A program made the position numbers and the translations under genes. A stretch of DNA of 64,000 bases, from IMG/VR virus record IMGVR_UViG_3300037225_000138, positions 1 to 64,000 of that record. One strand, given 5' to 3'. The notes beneath the pieces are model-generated. The model saw only the letters and a list, made by a program, of their open reading frames with translations. It was not told the origin of the DNA and made no database searches. Shown in pieces: positions 50,708-60,061 of this stretch; position 1 is the first letter of the stretch; every line of letters begins with the position of its first letter. The DNA comes from a virus.

Positions 50708-51898
50708 ATGGCAAAACAAGACGGCAGAGATGATGAGATTGACGCATTACTTGAGGGCAATGATGTTGACCCAGAAAAAGTAGCAGCACAGATCAAAACA
50801 AAAAGAGGAGGCGGCACTCCTGAACCGGAGAAACCGGAAGATAAAAAACCGGATAAGTCAGAAGAAAAGAAACCGGATGAGAAAAAGCCGGATGAACATA
50901 AAGAAGTACCAGATCCAGAGATTATCAAGGCTGCCATGCTGAACGAGATGTTCGGAGAGCAGTTCAAGACTGTCGAGGATTTTAAAAAAGCAAATATACC
51001 CGATCAGCTTCAGGAATTGGCGACTCTGAGACGGAAGAACCAAGAGCTTGAGACTCAAGTTAAGGCAAAGCCGAAACATGCATTCGCGAATGATGACATT
51101 GCTAAATTTAACGAGTTTGTACGCGAGACGGGGATAAAAGATGCGGGAATCTTCAATAAATTAAGTGCTTCGGATGTGGCAAACATGAAACCCATGGATG
51201 CTTTAGTCCTTCAGCGTATTATTGATGATCCTACATTGGCTGGGAAGGAACCACAGGTACAACGCAGTCTCGAGAGGAGATTCAATGTGGACCCTAAGAA
51301 AGTAGAGGCAGGAGAACTCACTCAGGAGGAATTTGATGACAACCTATTGGAAGTAAACTCGGAAGGGAATAAGGCCAAGGCGAAACTTCAGGACCTCAAG
51401 GGGAAGATCAAAATGCCAGAGATTCCAGCAGATTTACCACCTGACGGAAAAATAAAATGGACGCCTGAGATTGAAAAGGCTCAAAAGGACGGATGGACAA
51501 AAACTACTGAAGCTATGGTAAAGGAGTTTTCAACGATTCCAATACCAATTAAAGGGAGTAAGGAACCTATCGTCACCTTTGTTTTACCAGAGGAGACGAG
51601 AAAGTTAATTATGGACAAATATTCTAATCTTGCAGTTAGCAACCAAATGGAAGTTAATGATGCAGCAAATGTTAAGAATGTTGCCATACAAATGTACTCT
51701 GAAGCGATACTTTCTAATCTTGAGGAGATCACACACGCCATATTTGATCGTGCGAGGTCTATGAAGGAGGAGGAATATCTTGAGAAATACAGTCATCCAT
51801 CGTCTAAGAACACCGACAAGCCCGACATGAGAGAAGGGCCGTTATCGGATGAGGAAAAAGCCGACAAAGCATTTCAGGCAGAACTAAACGGTAGGTAA
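50708..51898 (+). CDS. Scaffold-like protein
   Basis: A 396-residue acidic, Lys/Glu/Pro-rich protein with a disordered N-terminal 80 residues (PEPEKPEDKKPDKSEEKKPD) and helical remainder, between the portal and capsid genes. This is the composition and place of a capsid assembly scaffold. No protease motif was seen. TATATTTG (50679-50686) upstream is a -7-like box without a -33 partner. Confidence 0.7.
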   Translation: MAKQDGRDDEIDALLEGNDVDPEKVAAQIKTKRGGGTPEPEKPEDKKPDKSEEKKPDEKKPDEHKEVPDPEIIKAAMLNEMFGEQFKTVEDFKKANIPDQLQELATLRRKNQELETQVKAKPKHAFANDDIAKFNEFVRETGIKDAGIFNKLSASDVANMKPMDALVLQRIIDDPTLAGKEPQVQRSLERRFNVDPKKVEAGELTQEEFDDNLLEVNSEGNKAKAKLQDLKGKIKMPEIPADLPPDGKIKWTPEIEKAQKDGWTKTTEAMVKEFSTIPIPIKGSKEPIVTFVLPEETRKLIMDKYSNLAVSNQMEVNDAANVKNVAIQMYSEAILSNLEEITHAIFDRARSMKEEEYLEKYSHPSSKNTDKPDMREGPLSDEEKADKAFQAELNGR

Positions 51899-51963
51899 TT
51901 ATTTTTTTGTAAGACAGTAATCACAAGAGGCATTATTAATATTAACTTCTAAAAATTAATACA

Positions 51964-53337
51964 ATGGGACCAGAAGCAATTGCTCAAATATATGCCTCTG
52001 ATATAGTTTCGGGCTTCGATATTCACAAGCCTCAGAAAATGAACGTACTCTTTAGCAGGTACGGAGATCAGGGCGCCTCTTACTTCCAGTTACTCAGATC
52101 CATGGGATTTGAAGAGCCGGTAGCCTTAGACACTTATGGACATTATGAAGAAAATCATATCCATACTACTATTCATGCTTTAAATGCTGTTGCAGCATCA
52201 GCAGCAGGAGCAGTATCTCTCATCACACTCGACCCGCAGGACCTTGATGCGAACAACAACTTCTATGTACGCAAAGGAGATGTTCTTATGTTCCCCAATG
52301 AGGTCATGGGTTATGTCTATGATATTGTTAAGACCGTGCCAACAGCACCCGTGTTGTGGGTATATCCGGTCAACCAGGCAGATAACATTCCCGCTATAAC
52401 CGCAGGGCAGACGATCATCATTAGGACTGGCGCCTTCTCAGAAGGATCAGGACAGCCCGATCCGGCTCTCTCTGGCACATGGGAATATGAAAACGATGCT
52501 CAGATCATCAAGGAGACTATCGGTTACACTGGTACAGAGATGACCAGTCAGGATTGGTTTGATGTCACAAGCAAAGGGCAGTCAATACCTGCATATTATT
52601 TCAAAGGGCAGATTGATATTGACTACCGTATGGCACTCAAGATTGATGGTGCACTTCTTTGGGGAAGACGTGGTGATGGTTCGATAACCGATCCTGTCAC
52701 CGGAAGGCCAATCAAATTCACCGAGGGTGCAATTCCTTACATCAGGAGAGTGGGGAACGAGCAGACTTATATTGATGGTGCATTTGATGTCGGAGCATTC
52801 GACACTATGGATAATACTCTTGACCGTAACTTTGCAGGAGAATATACTCTTGGCCTGTTAGGTATCAGTTTACATCAGCAGATGGAAAATGCGCTGAAGG
52901 TTTACTTTGCAAATACAAACATTCAGTTTGCAAAAGAAGCAGTCAATGATGTTCTTTTCCATAAGGACGGAAGCCTTGCAGCCTCAGTGAACTTTCTTTA
53001 TCTGCAGAAGTCAGAGAGGACATTTCTATTCAAAAGAATGGGTGCATTCAACAATCCTCAGATTGAAGGTGCTACTGGCTACAGTGCTGGTAAACTTGGC
53101 ATCTTTATGCCTATCAACAAGAAAAAAGACCCAGTATCAGGCAATATGGTTGATTCCATAGGAACCCGTTACCGTGCTCTTGGCAAATACTCCCGCAGGA
53201 TGGAAGTATGGAAAGTTGGTGGTGCAGGAGAAGGATTAAAAGTCACCGAATTTGATAAGGTGAATACATACCAGAGATGCCACATTGGAGGTCATTTCCG
53301 TGGAGGCAATCAGATGGTAATTATGGAGACAACTTAG
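51964..53337 (+). CDS. Major capsid protein
   Basis: A 457-residue protein following portal and scaffold. The N-terminal half has a lengthy beta-rich arm with repeated turns (LITLDPQDLDANNNFYVRKGDVLMF) and the rest alternates helices and strands as in HK97-fold capsid proteins: NFAGEYTLGLLGISLHQQMENALKVYF and the C-terminal CHIGGHFRGGNQMVIMETT. The call rests on order and size. A hairpin follows the stop. Confidence 0.85.
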   Translation: MGPEAIAQIYASDIVSGFDIHKPQKMNVLFSRYGDQGASYFQLLRSMGFEEPVALDTYGHYEENHIHTTIHALNAVAASAAGAVSLITLDPQDLDANNNFYVRKGDVLMFPNEVMGYVYDIVKTVPTAPVLWVYPVNQADNIPAITAGQTIIIRTGAFSEGSGQPDPALSGTWEYENDAQIIKETIGYTGTEMTSQDWFDVTSKGQSIPAYYFKGQIDIDYRMALKIDGALLWGRRGDGSITDPVTGRPIKFTEGAIPYIRRVGNEQTYIDGAFDVGAFDTMDNTLDRNFAGEYTLGLLGISLHQQMENALKVYFANTNIQFAKEAVNDVLFHKDGSLAASVNFLYLQKSERTFLFKRMGAFNNPQIEGATGYSAGKLGIFMPINKKKDPVSGNMVDSIGTRYRALGKYSRRMEVWKVGGAGEGLKVTEFDKVNTYQRCHIGGHFRGGNQMVIMETT

Positions 53338-53350
53338 TAACCACAGGATA

Positions 53351-53378
53351 AGGATGCCTCGAAATGGGGCATCCTATT
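53351..53378 (+). terminator. Hairpin after the capsid gene
   Basis: AGGATGCC (53351-53358) and GGCATCCT (53368-53375) form a perfect 8-bp stem with a nine-base loop. The tail is TTTCCTTT-like, a weak T-tract, so it may be a partial terminator that raises capsid expression relative to downstream genes, or mRNA end protection. Confidence 0.5.
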
Positions 53379-53400
53379 TCCTTTAAAAACCAAATAAGCT

Positions 53401-54318
53401 ATGTTATACAAGAATGACGAACCGTACAAATTGGCAGCAACAGAGATCAAGGCATTGGAGGACTATTTTCATAATAAATTTCCCGTGAAAGTTGTTTATC
53501 CGGCAGATCGTGTAGTAAAAAGCAGGTCGCCACATAATCGGCTACCGGACAAGCCTGCATCCATAACCTTTCCATTGAGATCAACAGTCAAGAATGATAA
53601 GGGCTCGGAGTTGTGGAGATATGCAGAGAATATCATTATTGACAATGTAGGGAGGAAGACATACGTTCCTACAGACTTCATGTTTGAAGGAGAAAGATTT
53701 ATTGATCGTGCGGACATTGAGCTCATCTATTTCCTTTTAAAAAAATCAGAATACCGATTTAAGAGCGAGGAAGATTTACAAGATAAAGGTGAGAAACAGT
53801 CACCCAGACCCAAGTTCATGTTTCAGGATCTTGTTTCTGATGCAGAGAAAAGAGTGGAGAAGAAAAAGATACAGCAGAAGGTGGACGCTCTCATCTTTGG
53901 TGATATGGCATTTCCTGAAGATAAACTAAGAGAGGTTCTTGGAGCATACTTTGTTCCTAATGTCAATGAATTAGCATTCTCCCAGGTACGCATGGCTTTG
54001 AATGATAAGGTATGGTCAACGAAAGACGGCCCAACCAAATTCTTTAATATGGTCAATGCGGATGATGAACTGGAAGCGAGGACATCAATTCAGAAAGTCA
54101 TAGACATGAAATTGCTTGAATGTAGTGGGCCGGGCAAGACATGGTACTGGAAAGCAGTAGGGGGGAAAGATCAGAAGGTATTCACAGTACCGCCAAATAA
54201 GGACAATGCCACAGAAGCATTATATGAATACTACAAGGGCAACGAGGAGTTCAGGGAGGACGTGAAGGCTGTTCTTATAAGTAAGAAAACACCTGTAAAA
54301 GAGAAGGTGACAAATTAG
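53401..54318 (+). CDS. Head-associated protein, unknown
   Basis: A 305-residue protein, highly charged with helical Lys/Glu segments (SDAEKRVEKKKIQQKVDALIFG). It begins with an N-terminal domain with PADRVVKSRSPHNRLPDKPASITFPL. It comes straight after the capsid protein, in the place of head-completion or accessory head proteins. No family recognised. A strong terminator follows. Confidence 0.55.
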   Translation: MLYKNDEPYKLAATEIKALEDYFHNKFPVKVVYPADRVVKSRSPHNRLPDKPASITFPLRSTVKNDKGSELWRYAENIIIDNVGRKTYVPTDFMFEGERFIDRADIELIYFLLKKSEYRFKSEEDLQDKGEKQSPRPKFMFQDLVSDAEKRVEKKKIQQKVDALIFGDMAFPEDKLREVLGAYFVPNVNELAFSQVRMALNDKVWSTKDGPTKFFNMVNADDELEARTSIQKVIDMKLLECSGPGKTWYWKAVGGKDQKVFTVPPNKDNATEALYEYYKGNEEFREDVKAVLISKKTPVKEKVTN

Positions 54319-54346
54319 TTCCCCCCTCTTCTAATCTTAATATCTG

Positions 54347-54388
54347 ATAAGGGTAAGTTAAATAAAAATAGCTTGCCCTTATTTTTTA
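54347..54388 (+). terminator. Rho-independent terminator after head genes
   Basis: ATAAGGGTAAG pairs with CTTGCCCTTAT (one wobble) and runs into TTTTTT. A -7-like TAACTTTG (54403-54410) lies just downstream but without a good -33 box. Confidence 0.85.
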
Positions 54389-54453
54389 TCAAATAATTAG
54401 ATTAACTTTGATGTGATTTTCTGTCAGTTCGTTAATTCTTAAAACGCAATATC

Positions 54454-54765
54454 ATGGCAACGCCCCGTCAGTTTAAGCAAAAAGTAGATTTTAATGGTGA
54501 TCCTGTACCTATAATCCCATTAAATGATCCACAATCTGTTACCGGGACACTCGTTTCTGCGCAGAGTGTGGCAATCAATGGAACAGCAGTAAGGATAGTG
54601 GCATCAACTGGTCCCCTCTATTTCTTAATAGGCGCAAATCCCGTGGCAAGTGCAGTAACAGGGCATTATTTGGCAGATCAACAGGAAATTTATCAAAACT
54701 GTAATGTCGGCGATATTGTGGCCATCTTTGGTGGCATAGCCCAAATATCAACTTGTGGGGTGTAA
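54454..54765 (+). CDS. Virion decoration-like protein
   Basis: A 103-residue beta-rich protein with SVAINGTAVRIVASTGPLYFLIGANPVASAVTGHYLADQQEIY, the kind of sequence seen in small head or fibre proteins with a single beta-sandwich. It starts behind an A-rich leader. It lies right before the fibre gene. Role inferred. Confidence 0.5.
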   Translation: MATPRQFKQKVDFNGDPVPIIPLNDPQSVTGTLVSAQSVAINGTAVRIVASTGPLYFLIGANPVASAVTGHYLADQQEIYQNCNVGDIVAIFGGIAQISTCGV

Positions 54766-54786
54766 TAATTCTTATTTTAAGAATCC

Positions 54787-56748
54787 ATGGCCATCAATAA
54801 ACTGAATATTATTAATCGGTTAAATAAACTTTCCACTATTGGAGGAGGGATTTCTCCTCAATCGTACTGGACGAATATGATTTCGGCAACGGTTGAAAAT
54901 GCAGCCCCGACTCATGTAGTATTAACTTTTGCAAGTCCAAAGAATTTGGTTGCAAGTGATATAACTATTGCAGGATTTACAGTTAATTCTGCATCATGGG
55001 CGGGGTCAGTGATGACTTTGGTTCTTTCGACTTCTGTTATTTACGGGGATTCGGTTGTAGCAACATTCGTAAAGACAGGACAAACGAAAACAGTAACAAA
55101 TAATGTTGCGGTTATTGCAGAATATCTTGCTGTTAAAACTGCAATGGGAACTCAACCATCAACTGCTGATGCAGTGATTCAAAATAAGTTATTAAAATAT
55201 TTAGTGGATAATGGGTATTATGCGAAGGCAGAGTTTATTGATATTTTTGCAACTCATACAGGAGGACAAAACGTAAACTGGCGTAATCCCGGTACGCATG
55301 ACCCAGCACCTGTTAATGCGCCACCATTTGCAGCCTACGAGGGATATACAGGAGTCCCTGTGGGTAGTAAATATGTCAGGTCTCATTTTAATATGTCTAC
55401 TGATGCAACGGTTATTGGAAAAGATAATGTATGTGTAATATTAGGATTCGGACTTGACGTTATATCAGCAAGTTATGATTTTGGGAGTCAAGGGGCTTCG
55501 TTTTTCTTGGTGCAGATAAAATCAGGGGTGACTAATGTTTTCTGTAATGATATGACAGCACAGTCAATAGCCATTACAAGTGGGAAAACACACTTTGCAA
55601 TGAGCAGGGGGGCATCTGGAAGTTATTATAAGGGGAATAATTTATTTATTGATAGTTCTCCTATTAATTCAACAGTTATTTCAGATCAGGAATTATTTAT
55701 ATGTGCAAGGAATATAAGTGGTTCACCAAGTGTTTCAAATAATCAATGTCGTTATGCGATGTTGTTTTCTTATCTTAATGACTATGAAATAAGAGACGTT
55801 ATAGGAGCAATGGAGGAATATTTGGCAAACTATTCGACACAGTTAATGGCCTATACTATTGCCTATCCTGTTAATAGCACAAAACAAGCACTCTCAATAC
55901 CCACGTCTGTGGTTGGGAATGATGAATGTTTACATCCTTCTGTTGTTAATATTGGTGCTAAATGGAATGGTTATCAGTATTGGATGGTTTGTACTCCATA
56001 TCCATTTGGTGATAGATCGTATGAAGACCCTGAGATATTTGTGTCGGATGATGGGATTAATTGGATCGTCCCTGTCGGAGGGTCAAACCCAATTCTCCCC
56101 CATATAGATTCCAGCCCATCGGAGTATTCTGACCCCGATTTATATTATGAAGCAGGCACTCTTTATTTGACATATAGAAGCACGGAAATTGCCGGGCGTA
56201 GTCAAATACGCATGATTAAATCAACTGACGGCATAACATGGAATGTGGGGAATCCTGCAATAATATATGATTCAAGTGTTTCTGGATATATAATGGGGGC
56301 AGGGACTTTGGTTAAAGTAGGTGCAACATACTATTATTATGCAGAATCTAATAATCCTGCATTTGCTCCGAGTACGCTTGGGAGGATTTCGTGTGCTACG
56401 ATAGATGGTACTTATTCAAATGAACAGGCACTTAGTGTTACTTATACCGCTGTTGCCGTACACGAGGGATTAAAAATTATAGGTGGTAAATATTATTTAG
56501 TAACGGCTGAATCATTGGCGAATAATTTACAAATAGCAATGCGAGTAAGTAATGATGGTGTAACCTTTACAAATGATGGAGTTAACTTGCCATTAGTATA
56601 TAATACAAAAGTAGCAGAGATCGTACCTAAATTTTACAAAAAACCACATTTATGTTATGTTGGAAGCCGACTGATGTGTTATCATTCCATTGAAAATACA
56701 GGGGGTGCTGGCACATATATACAAGTTGAAGAAATAAAATTAGTATAA
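54787..56748 (+). CDS. Tail fibre/spike with lectin-like and beta-propeller domains
   Basis: A 653-residue protein. Residues 1-110: an Ig-like domain beginning with a short anchor. About 120-350: a concanavalin-like or lectin segment. About 360-650: a five-bladed propeller of the GH43/GH32 type, with HPSVVNIGAKWNGYQYWM, SYEDPEIFVSDDGINWI, YSDPDLYYEAGTLYLTYRS and further blades. This propeller occurs in glycan hydrolases; the acidic residues here are not confirmed as catalytic, so it may only bind. It is the best candidate for the main host-binding fibre. Confidence 0.65.
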   Translation: MAINKLNIINRLNKLSTIGGGISPQSYWTNMISATVENAAPTHVVLTFASPKNLVASDITIAGFTVNSASWAGSVMTLVLSTSVIYGDSVVATFVKTGQTKTVTNNVAVIAEYLAVKTAMGTQPSTADAVIQNKLLKYLVDNGYYAKAEFIDIFATHTGGQNVNWRNPGTHDPAPVNAPPFAAYEGYTGVPVGSKYVRSHFNMSTDATVIGKDNVCVILGFGLDVISASYDFGSQGASFFLVQIKSGVTNVFCNDMTAQSIAITSGKTHFAMSRGASGSYYKGNNLFIDSSPINSTVISDQELFICARNISGSPSVSNNQCRYAMLFSYLNDYEIRDVIGAMEEYLANYSTQLMAYTIAYPVNSTKQALSIPTSVVGNDECLHPSVVNIGAKWNGYQYWMVCTPYPFGDRSYEDPEIFVSDDGINWIVPVGGSNPILPHIDSSPSEYSDPDLYYEAGTLYLTYRSTEIAGRSQIRMIKSTDGITWNVGNPAIIYDSSVSGYIMGAGTLVKVGATYYYYAESNNPAFAPSTLGRISCATIDGTYSNEQALSVTYTAVAVHEGLKIIGGKYYLVTAESLANNLQIAMRVSNDGVTFTNDGVNLPLVYNTKVAEIVPKFYKKPHLCYVGSRLMCYHSIENTGGAGTYIQVEEIKLV

Positions 56749-56765
56749 TGTAAATAGTTGTATCC

Positions 56766-56819
56766 GGTTCTCGACGACACTTATAATGAATGATTAAAAT
56801 GTGTTCGTCGGTAGTAACC
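56766..56819 (+). repeat. Inverted repeat between fibre and lysis genes
   Basis: GGTT...CGACGACAC (56766-56780) pairs with GTGTTCGTCG...AACC (56801-56819), with a one-base bulge, across an AT-rich 20-base loop. It has no T-tract; it may be an RNA processing or stability element, or an operator. Confidence 0.5.
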
Positions 56820-56851
56820 TCCAATAAATGACTGATTAATATAACAAGAAC

Positions 56852-57352
56852 ATGAGTGATAAGGAAGTTTTCGAGGCCATCAATAAAATAGTCGGGACTC
56901 ATGTCTCAAGCCTAACGCTTCTATTAACACAAGAGACGCAGGATATTCGTCATTCAGTTGATCAACTGACAGAAAGGGTTAAACGGCAAAACGGGTCGGT
57001 AAGGGATTTGAATGAATGGAAGTCAAAATGCGAAGGTGAGAAAGAAGCAAATAAGGACATTAAAAAAACAGCATTGGAGATCAGATCAGAAAAACGTGCA
57101 GCTACTCAAAAGACACTTCAGATGATTGCAACGGTAATAATGGCAATAGGTCTTTGTATCACGGCTTATTCTAGTTTTTTTGGGAGCAAACAGAGCAAAG
57201 CAAACAGTGTAGAGATTCAGTTAACGAATAAGAAAGTTGATGAACTTGGTACTCCGGTAGTAACGAATCCGAGAGGCGAATCGGTGAATTTGCCAAAAGG
57301 GTATGCTATTAAAATGTTCCCAAAAGACTTTTTAAATGATACGATAATATGA
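56852..57352 (+). CDS. Coiled-coil single-span membrane protein (holin/spanin-type candidate)
   Basis: A 166-residue protein. Residues 15-85 are a coiled coil, 90-110 (MIATVIMAIGLCITAYSSFF) one membrane helix, and the rest a periplasmic-type tail. It overlaps the lysozyme gene by four bases, which fits a lysis partner such as a holin or i-spanin. Topology is inferred. Confidence 0.6.
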   Translation: MSDKEVFEAINKIVGTHVSSLTLLLTQETQDIRHSVDQLTERVKRQNGSVRDLNEWKSKCEGEKEANKDIKKTALEIRSEKRAATQKTLQMIATVIMAIGLCITAYSSFFGSKQSKANSVEIQLTNKKVDELGTPVVTNPRGESVNLPKGYAIKMFPKDFLNDTII

Positions 57353-57753
57353 AAGATATTCAATCACTTTTAATAAAACATGAGGCTCTTAAACTTTTCG
57401 TCTATAAAGACACGAAAGGTATAGATACTATCGGTGTAGGCAGGAATCTTGTAAATCGAGGTATTTCAACAGATGAAGCAATGATAATGTTAGACAATGA
57501 TATCCAGTATTTCACAAATCAGTTAAAAACTGTGATCCCTTGGTTTGATTCAAAACCGGATAAAGTTAAAACAGTATTAATTGATATGGCTTTTAACCTT
57601 GGCATTACAGGTCTTTTAAACTTCAAAAACACGCTTCATTTTATTGAGATTGGAGATTACAAAAGTGCTGCGGTGGCAATGTTAGAAAGCCAGTGGGCAA
57701 AACAAGTCGGAACAAGGGCAACAGAAGATGCGGATATTTTAAAATCAATATGA
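57349..57753 (+). CDS. T4-type lysozyme (GH24 endolysin)
   Basis: A 134-residue enzyme with KHEALKLFVYKDTKGIDTIGVGRNL: E12, D21 and T27 have exactly the spacing of the catalytic Glu-Asp-Thr of T4 lysozyme. It lacks a signal peptide, so it should reach the wall via the adjacent membrane protein. It degrades peptidoglycan at the end of infection. It is slightly short for the family (T4 lysozyme is 164 residues) but keeps the fold's key helix (DMAFNLGITGLLNFKN). Confidence 0.9.
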   Translation: MKDIQSLLIKHEALKLFVYKDTKGIDTIGVGRNLVNRGISTDEAMIMLDNDIQYFTNQLKTVIPWFDSKPDKVKTVLIDMAFNLGITGLLNFKNTLHFIEIGDYKSAAVAMLESQWAKQVGTRATEDADILKSI

Positions 57754-57754
57754 T

Positions 57755-58480
57755 ATGGGAAAAATACTTTGCTTTGGGAAAAATCCGAAGAAAACGAAAG
57801 TCAAGACAATTCAACTGGCTAAATATATGGCATCACTGCCCACTCCGGATCCTGCATTTGAGAATCTTAAAAAGGTTTATATAAGGGCAGGCACTACTGA
57901 TGCGAGTACATTATTTCCTATGGACGGTAATGACCGGAAAGGTGACTGTACGGTTGCAGGCATAGCTCATGCAATAACAGTATTTCAGGCAATAAGTAAT
58001 CCTGGGGGGATAGTCATACCTACATCGAAGTCTGTAATCTCTCTTTACAACAGACTCACCTGTTATCGTGACCGTGGATATAATGAACTTGACCTCCTGA
58101 CTAAATGGAGAAAACATAAATATCTTGGCGAGGAGATTGTTGTTTTTGGTGAACTCGATCCAAAGAACCATACTCATATCATGCAGGCAATTCAATTCTA
58201 TGGAGGCGTTTACATGGGATTCCAGGTTCAGGCAAATGCTATTGACGATTTTAATAATCATCACGTCATCTGGACTCCAGGAAAACTTCTTGATGAAGGT
58301 CATGCGATGTTTACAACCGGTTATGATCAGGCAAATGTAAATAACATTACATGGGCTGCAGAACAGAAAGGTACCTGGGACTGGGTTGATCAGACATGGG
58401 ATGAGGCTTATGCGATTGTTCCTCCTGAACTGATGACTGAAGAATTAATTGAAGAACTTACTTATATAACTAAAAATTAA
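57755..58480 (+). CDS. Papain-like cysteine-peptidase-fold protein
   Basis: A 241-residue protein with GNDRKGDCTVAGIAHAI (C65 at a helix start) and EGHAMFTTGYD (H183), then NNITWAAEQKGTWDW; the Cys...His...Asn/Trp order is that of papain-type peptidases. It lies between the lysozyme and the small holin genes, so it may cut cell-wall cross-links or process virion parts. It starts one base after the lysozyme stop. Activity is inferred from residues seen. Confidence 0.6.
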   Translation: MGKILCFGKNPKKTKVKTIQLAKYMASLPTPDPAFENLKKVYIRAGTTDASTLFPMDGNDRKGDCTVAGIAHAITVFQAISNPGGIVIPTSKSVISLYNRLTCYRDRGYNELDLLTKWRKHKYLGEEIVVFGELDPKNHTHIMQAIQFYGGVYMGFQVQANAIDDFNNHHVIWTPGKLLDEGHAMFTTGYDQANVNNITWAAEQKGTWDWVDQTWDEAYAIVPPELMTEELIEELTYITKN

Positions 58481-58484
58481 AATT

Positions 58485-58676
58485 ATGAAAAGTTGGAAGA
58501 CAACTCTGTTTGGATGTTTGGCAGCCGTCATGGTTGCTATTGCTCCTATTCTCCAAACTGGTAAACCAGATTGGAAGGCTCTTATTATAGCTGGCTTGCT
58601 GGCTGCATTCTCATTCGTTGCTAAAGATAGCAATGTAACCGGCGGAACTGTATCAAACAAAGAAACCATTAAATAA
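58485..58676 (+). CDS. Small holin-like membrane protein
   Basis: A 63-residue protein: two hydrophobic stretches, TTLFGCLAAVMVAIAPIL and LIIAGLLAAFSFVA, with a short loop and a charged tail. This is the shape of class II holins. It lies near the lysozyme. A second membrane-protein candidate is at 56852. Confidence 0.6.
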   Translation: MKSWKTTLFGCLAAVMVAIAPILQTGKPDWKALIIAGLLAAFSFVAKDSNVTGGTVSNKETIK

Positions 58677-58682
58677 ATAGTT

Positions 58683-59138
58683 ATGAAAAAATTACTTATT
58701 GCACTATCGTTACTTTTAACAGTAACACTTTGTCAGGCTCAGTCTATATGGCAGCCTGTTCCCTCAACGCTTTTCAAAGCAAAATCAGCCCCGTTTGGGG
58801 TAGTCGCAACTCCAGGAACCTGGTTATGGAGGTTTTCTGCTGAAGTAACAGCCGAGGAACTTACATGGAATAAAACTACAAAGCAATTTGATTCAGCACC
58901 ACTCAGTTCGGTTGGTCCGGCAATCGGGTACAGACATTTTGTGCCACTTGCTGACGGAACACCTTATAATGACTTTGGAATAAGCCTGGCTGCACTTTTA
59001 GGTACTGACATTAATCAGATTAATCCTGCTACAATAAAACTGGCATTATTAATCAATGCTTTTCAATTCGTAAATATAGGTGTCGATACTAATTTTAAGA
59101 CAGTTGGCATTTTACTTGGCGCATCAATAAACTTCTAA
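58683..59138 (+). CDS. Exported outer-membrane beta-barrel-like protein
   Basis: A 151-residue protein. Residues 1-19 (KKLLIALSLLLTVTLCQA) are a signal peptide. The rest alternates short hydrophobic strands and ends INF, an aromatic C-terminus as in outer-membrane barrels. Four to six strands could fit. A phage protein placed in the host outer membrane may block adsorption of other phages or aid release; inference only. Confidence 0.5.
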   Translation: MKKLLIALSLLLTVTLCQAQSIWQPVPSTLFKAKSAPFGVVATPGTWLWRFSAEVTAEELTWNKTTKQFDSAPLSSVGPAIGYRHFVPLADGTPYNDFGISLAALLGTDINQINPATIKLALLINAFQFVNIGVDTNFKTVGILLGASINF

Positions 59139-59153
59139 TCAGGAGGTACGGCA

Positions 59154-59879
59154 ATGACTCTTTGGGATATATATAACTTGGTGAACCTTATTGTGAATAA
59201 GGACTTTGGTGGCAACATTATTACTCCGGAACAATTCAAGGATCTCATCAAGGTAGTGAATATTGACCTTTTCCGGAATAAATATGGACTGCCGGAGGAA
59301 TATCAGCCAGGGAGACCTATCCCAAAAGAGTATGCCGAGATAACCCTCAAGAACATGGACGACCTGAAGGCCTTCAAGGTGTTCCTGAAGAACGTGCCTC
59401 TTGTCAATGGCACAATACCTTATCCGGCTGACTACTGTCATAGAATTGAACTAACAAACAATTTCACCATAAAGATCAATAAGGTTGACACAGTGCTCCC
59501 GAAAGGAATAGAGGTGCTTACGGAGTCACAGCTATCGAGCAGGCTTGGAAACTACACCAAGAGGCCGGTTTCAAGGATGCCGATATGCACCTTCAGAAGT
59601 GATGCGATTTACATTTGGCCATTCGAGGTATCAGATATAGTTCCCGATCCTATAACTCAGGTAGATTTTGCATACTTCAGATGGCCGCATGATCCAGTGT
59701 TTGCTTATGTCATCGGAGATGGTGAGATTACTTATGATGCTGTCAATTCAGTGGAACCAGAATGGCCTCAAGACGAATACATCACTCTCACTGCGATGCT
59801 TCTCAAATATATCGGAATCAATCTTCGTGCCGAGGAGATAGTTCAGATTGCTAATCAACAAATTCAAACAGGTCAATAA
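59154..59879 (+). CDS. Head-tail connector-like protein
   Basis: A 241-residue protein with TLWDIYNLVNLIVNKDFGGNIITPEQFKDLI at the start and mixed strands and helices. I recall this start from connector proteins that precede the stabilization-type protein in Bacteroidetes podoviruses. A full Shine-Dalgarno AGGAGG (59141-59146) lies seven bases before ATG. It is followed by a small basic gene and two more connector-like genes. Confidence 0.6.
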   Translation: MTLWDIYNLVNLIVNKDFGGNIITPEQFKDLIKVVNIDLFRNKYGLPEEYQPGRPIPKEYAEITLKNMDDLKAFKVFLKNVPLVNGTIPYPADYCHRIELTNNFTIKINKVDTVLPKGIEVLTESQLSSRLGNYTKRPVSRMPICTFRSDAIYIWPFEVSDIVPDPITQVDFAYFRWPHDPVFAYVIGDGEITYDAVNSVEPEWPQDEYITLTAMLLKYIGINLRAEEIVQIANQQIQTGQ

Positions 59880-59890
59880 AACTCAAAACT

Positions 59891-60034
59891 ATGTGCCCCT
59901 ATGTCTCAAATGCTCAGCGCCGGAAATTTCATCAACTTGAAAGTGAAGGCAAAATCTCACATAAGACAGTGAGAGAGTTCGATAAGGCAAGTAAAAATAA
60001 GCACTTACCAGAACACGTAAAGAAAAGAAAGTAA
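59891..60034 (+). CDS. Small basic phage protein
   Basis: A 47-residue protein, NAQRRKFHQLESEGKISHKTVREFDKASKNK, the kind of very small helical, basic protein I recall next to connector genes in many phages. It is short enough to be missed by gene callers. Function unknown. Confidence 0.55.
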   Translation: MCPYVSNAQRRKFHQLESEGKISHKTVREFDKASKNKHLPEHVKKRK

Positions 60035-60061
60035 GCCATGCAGAAACGTAACTAACTGATT

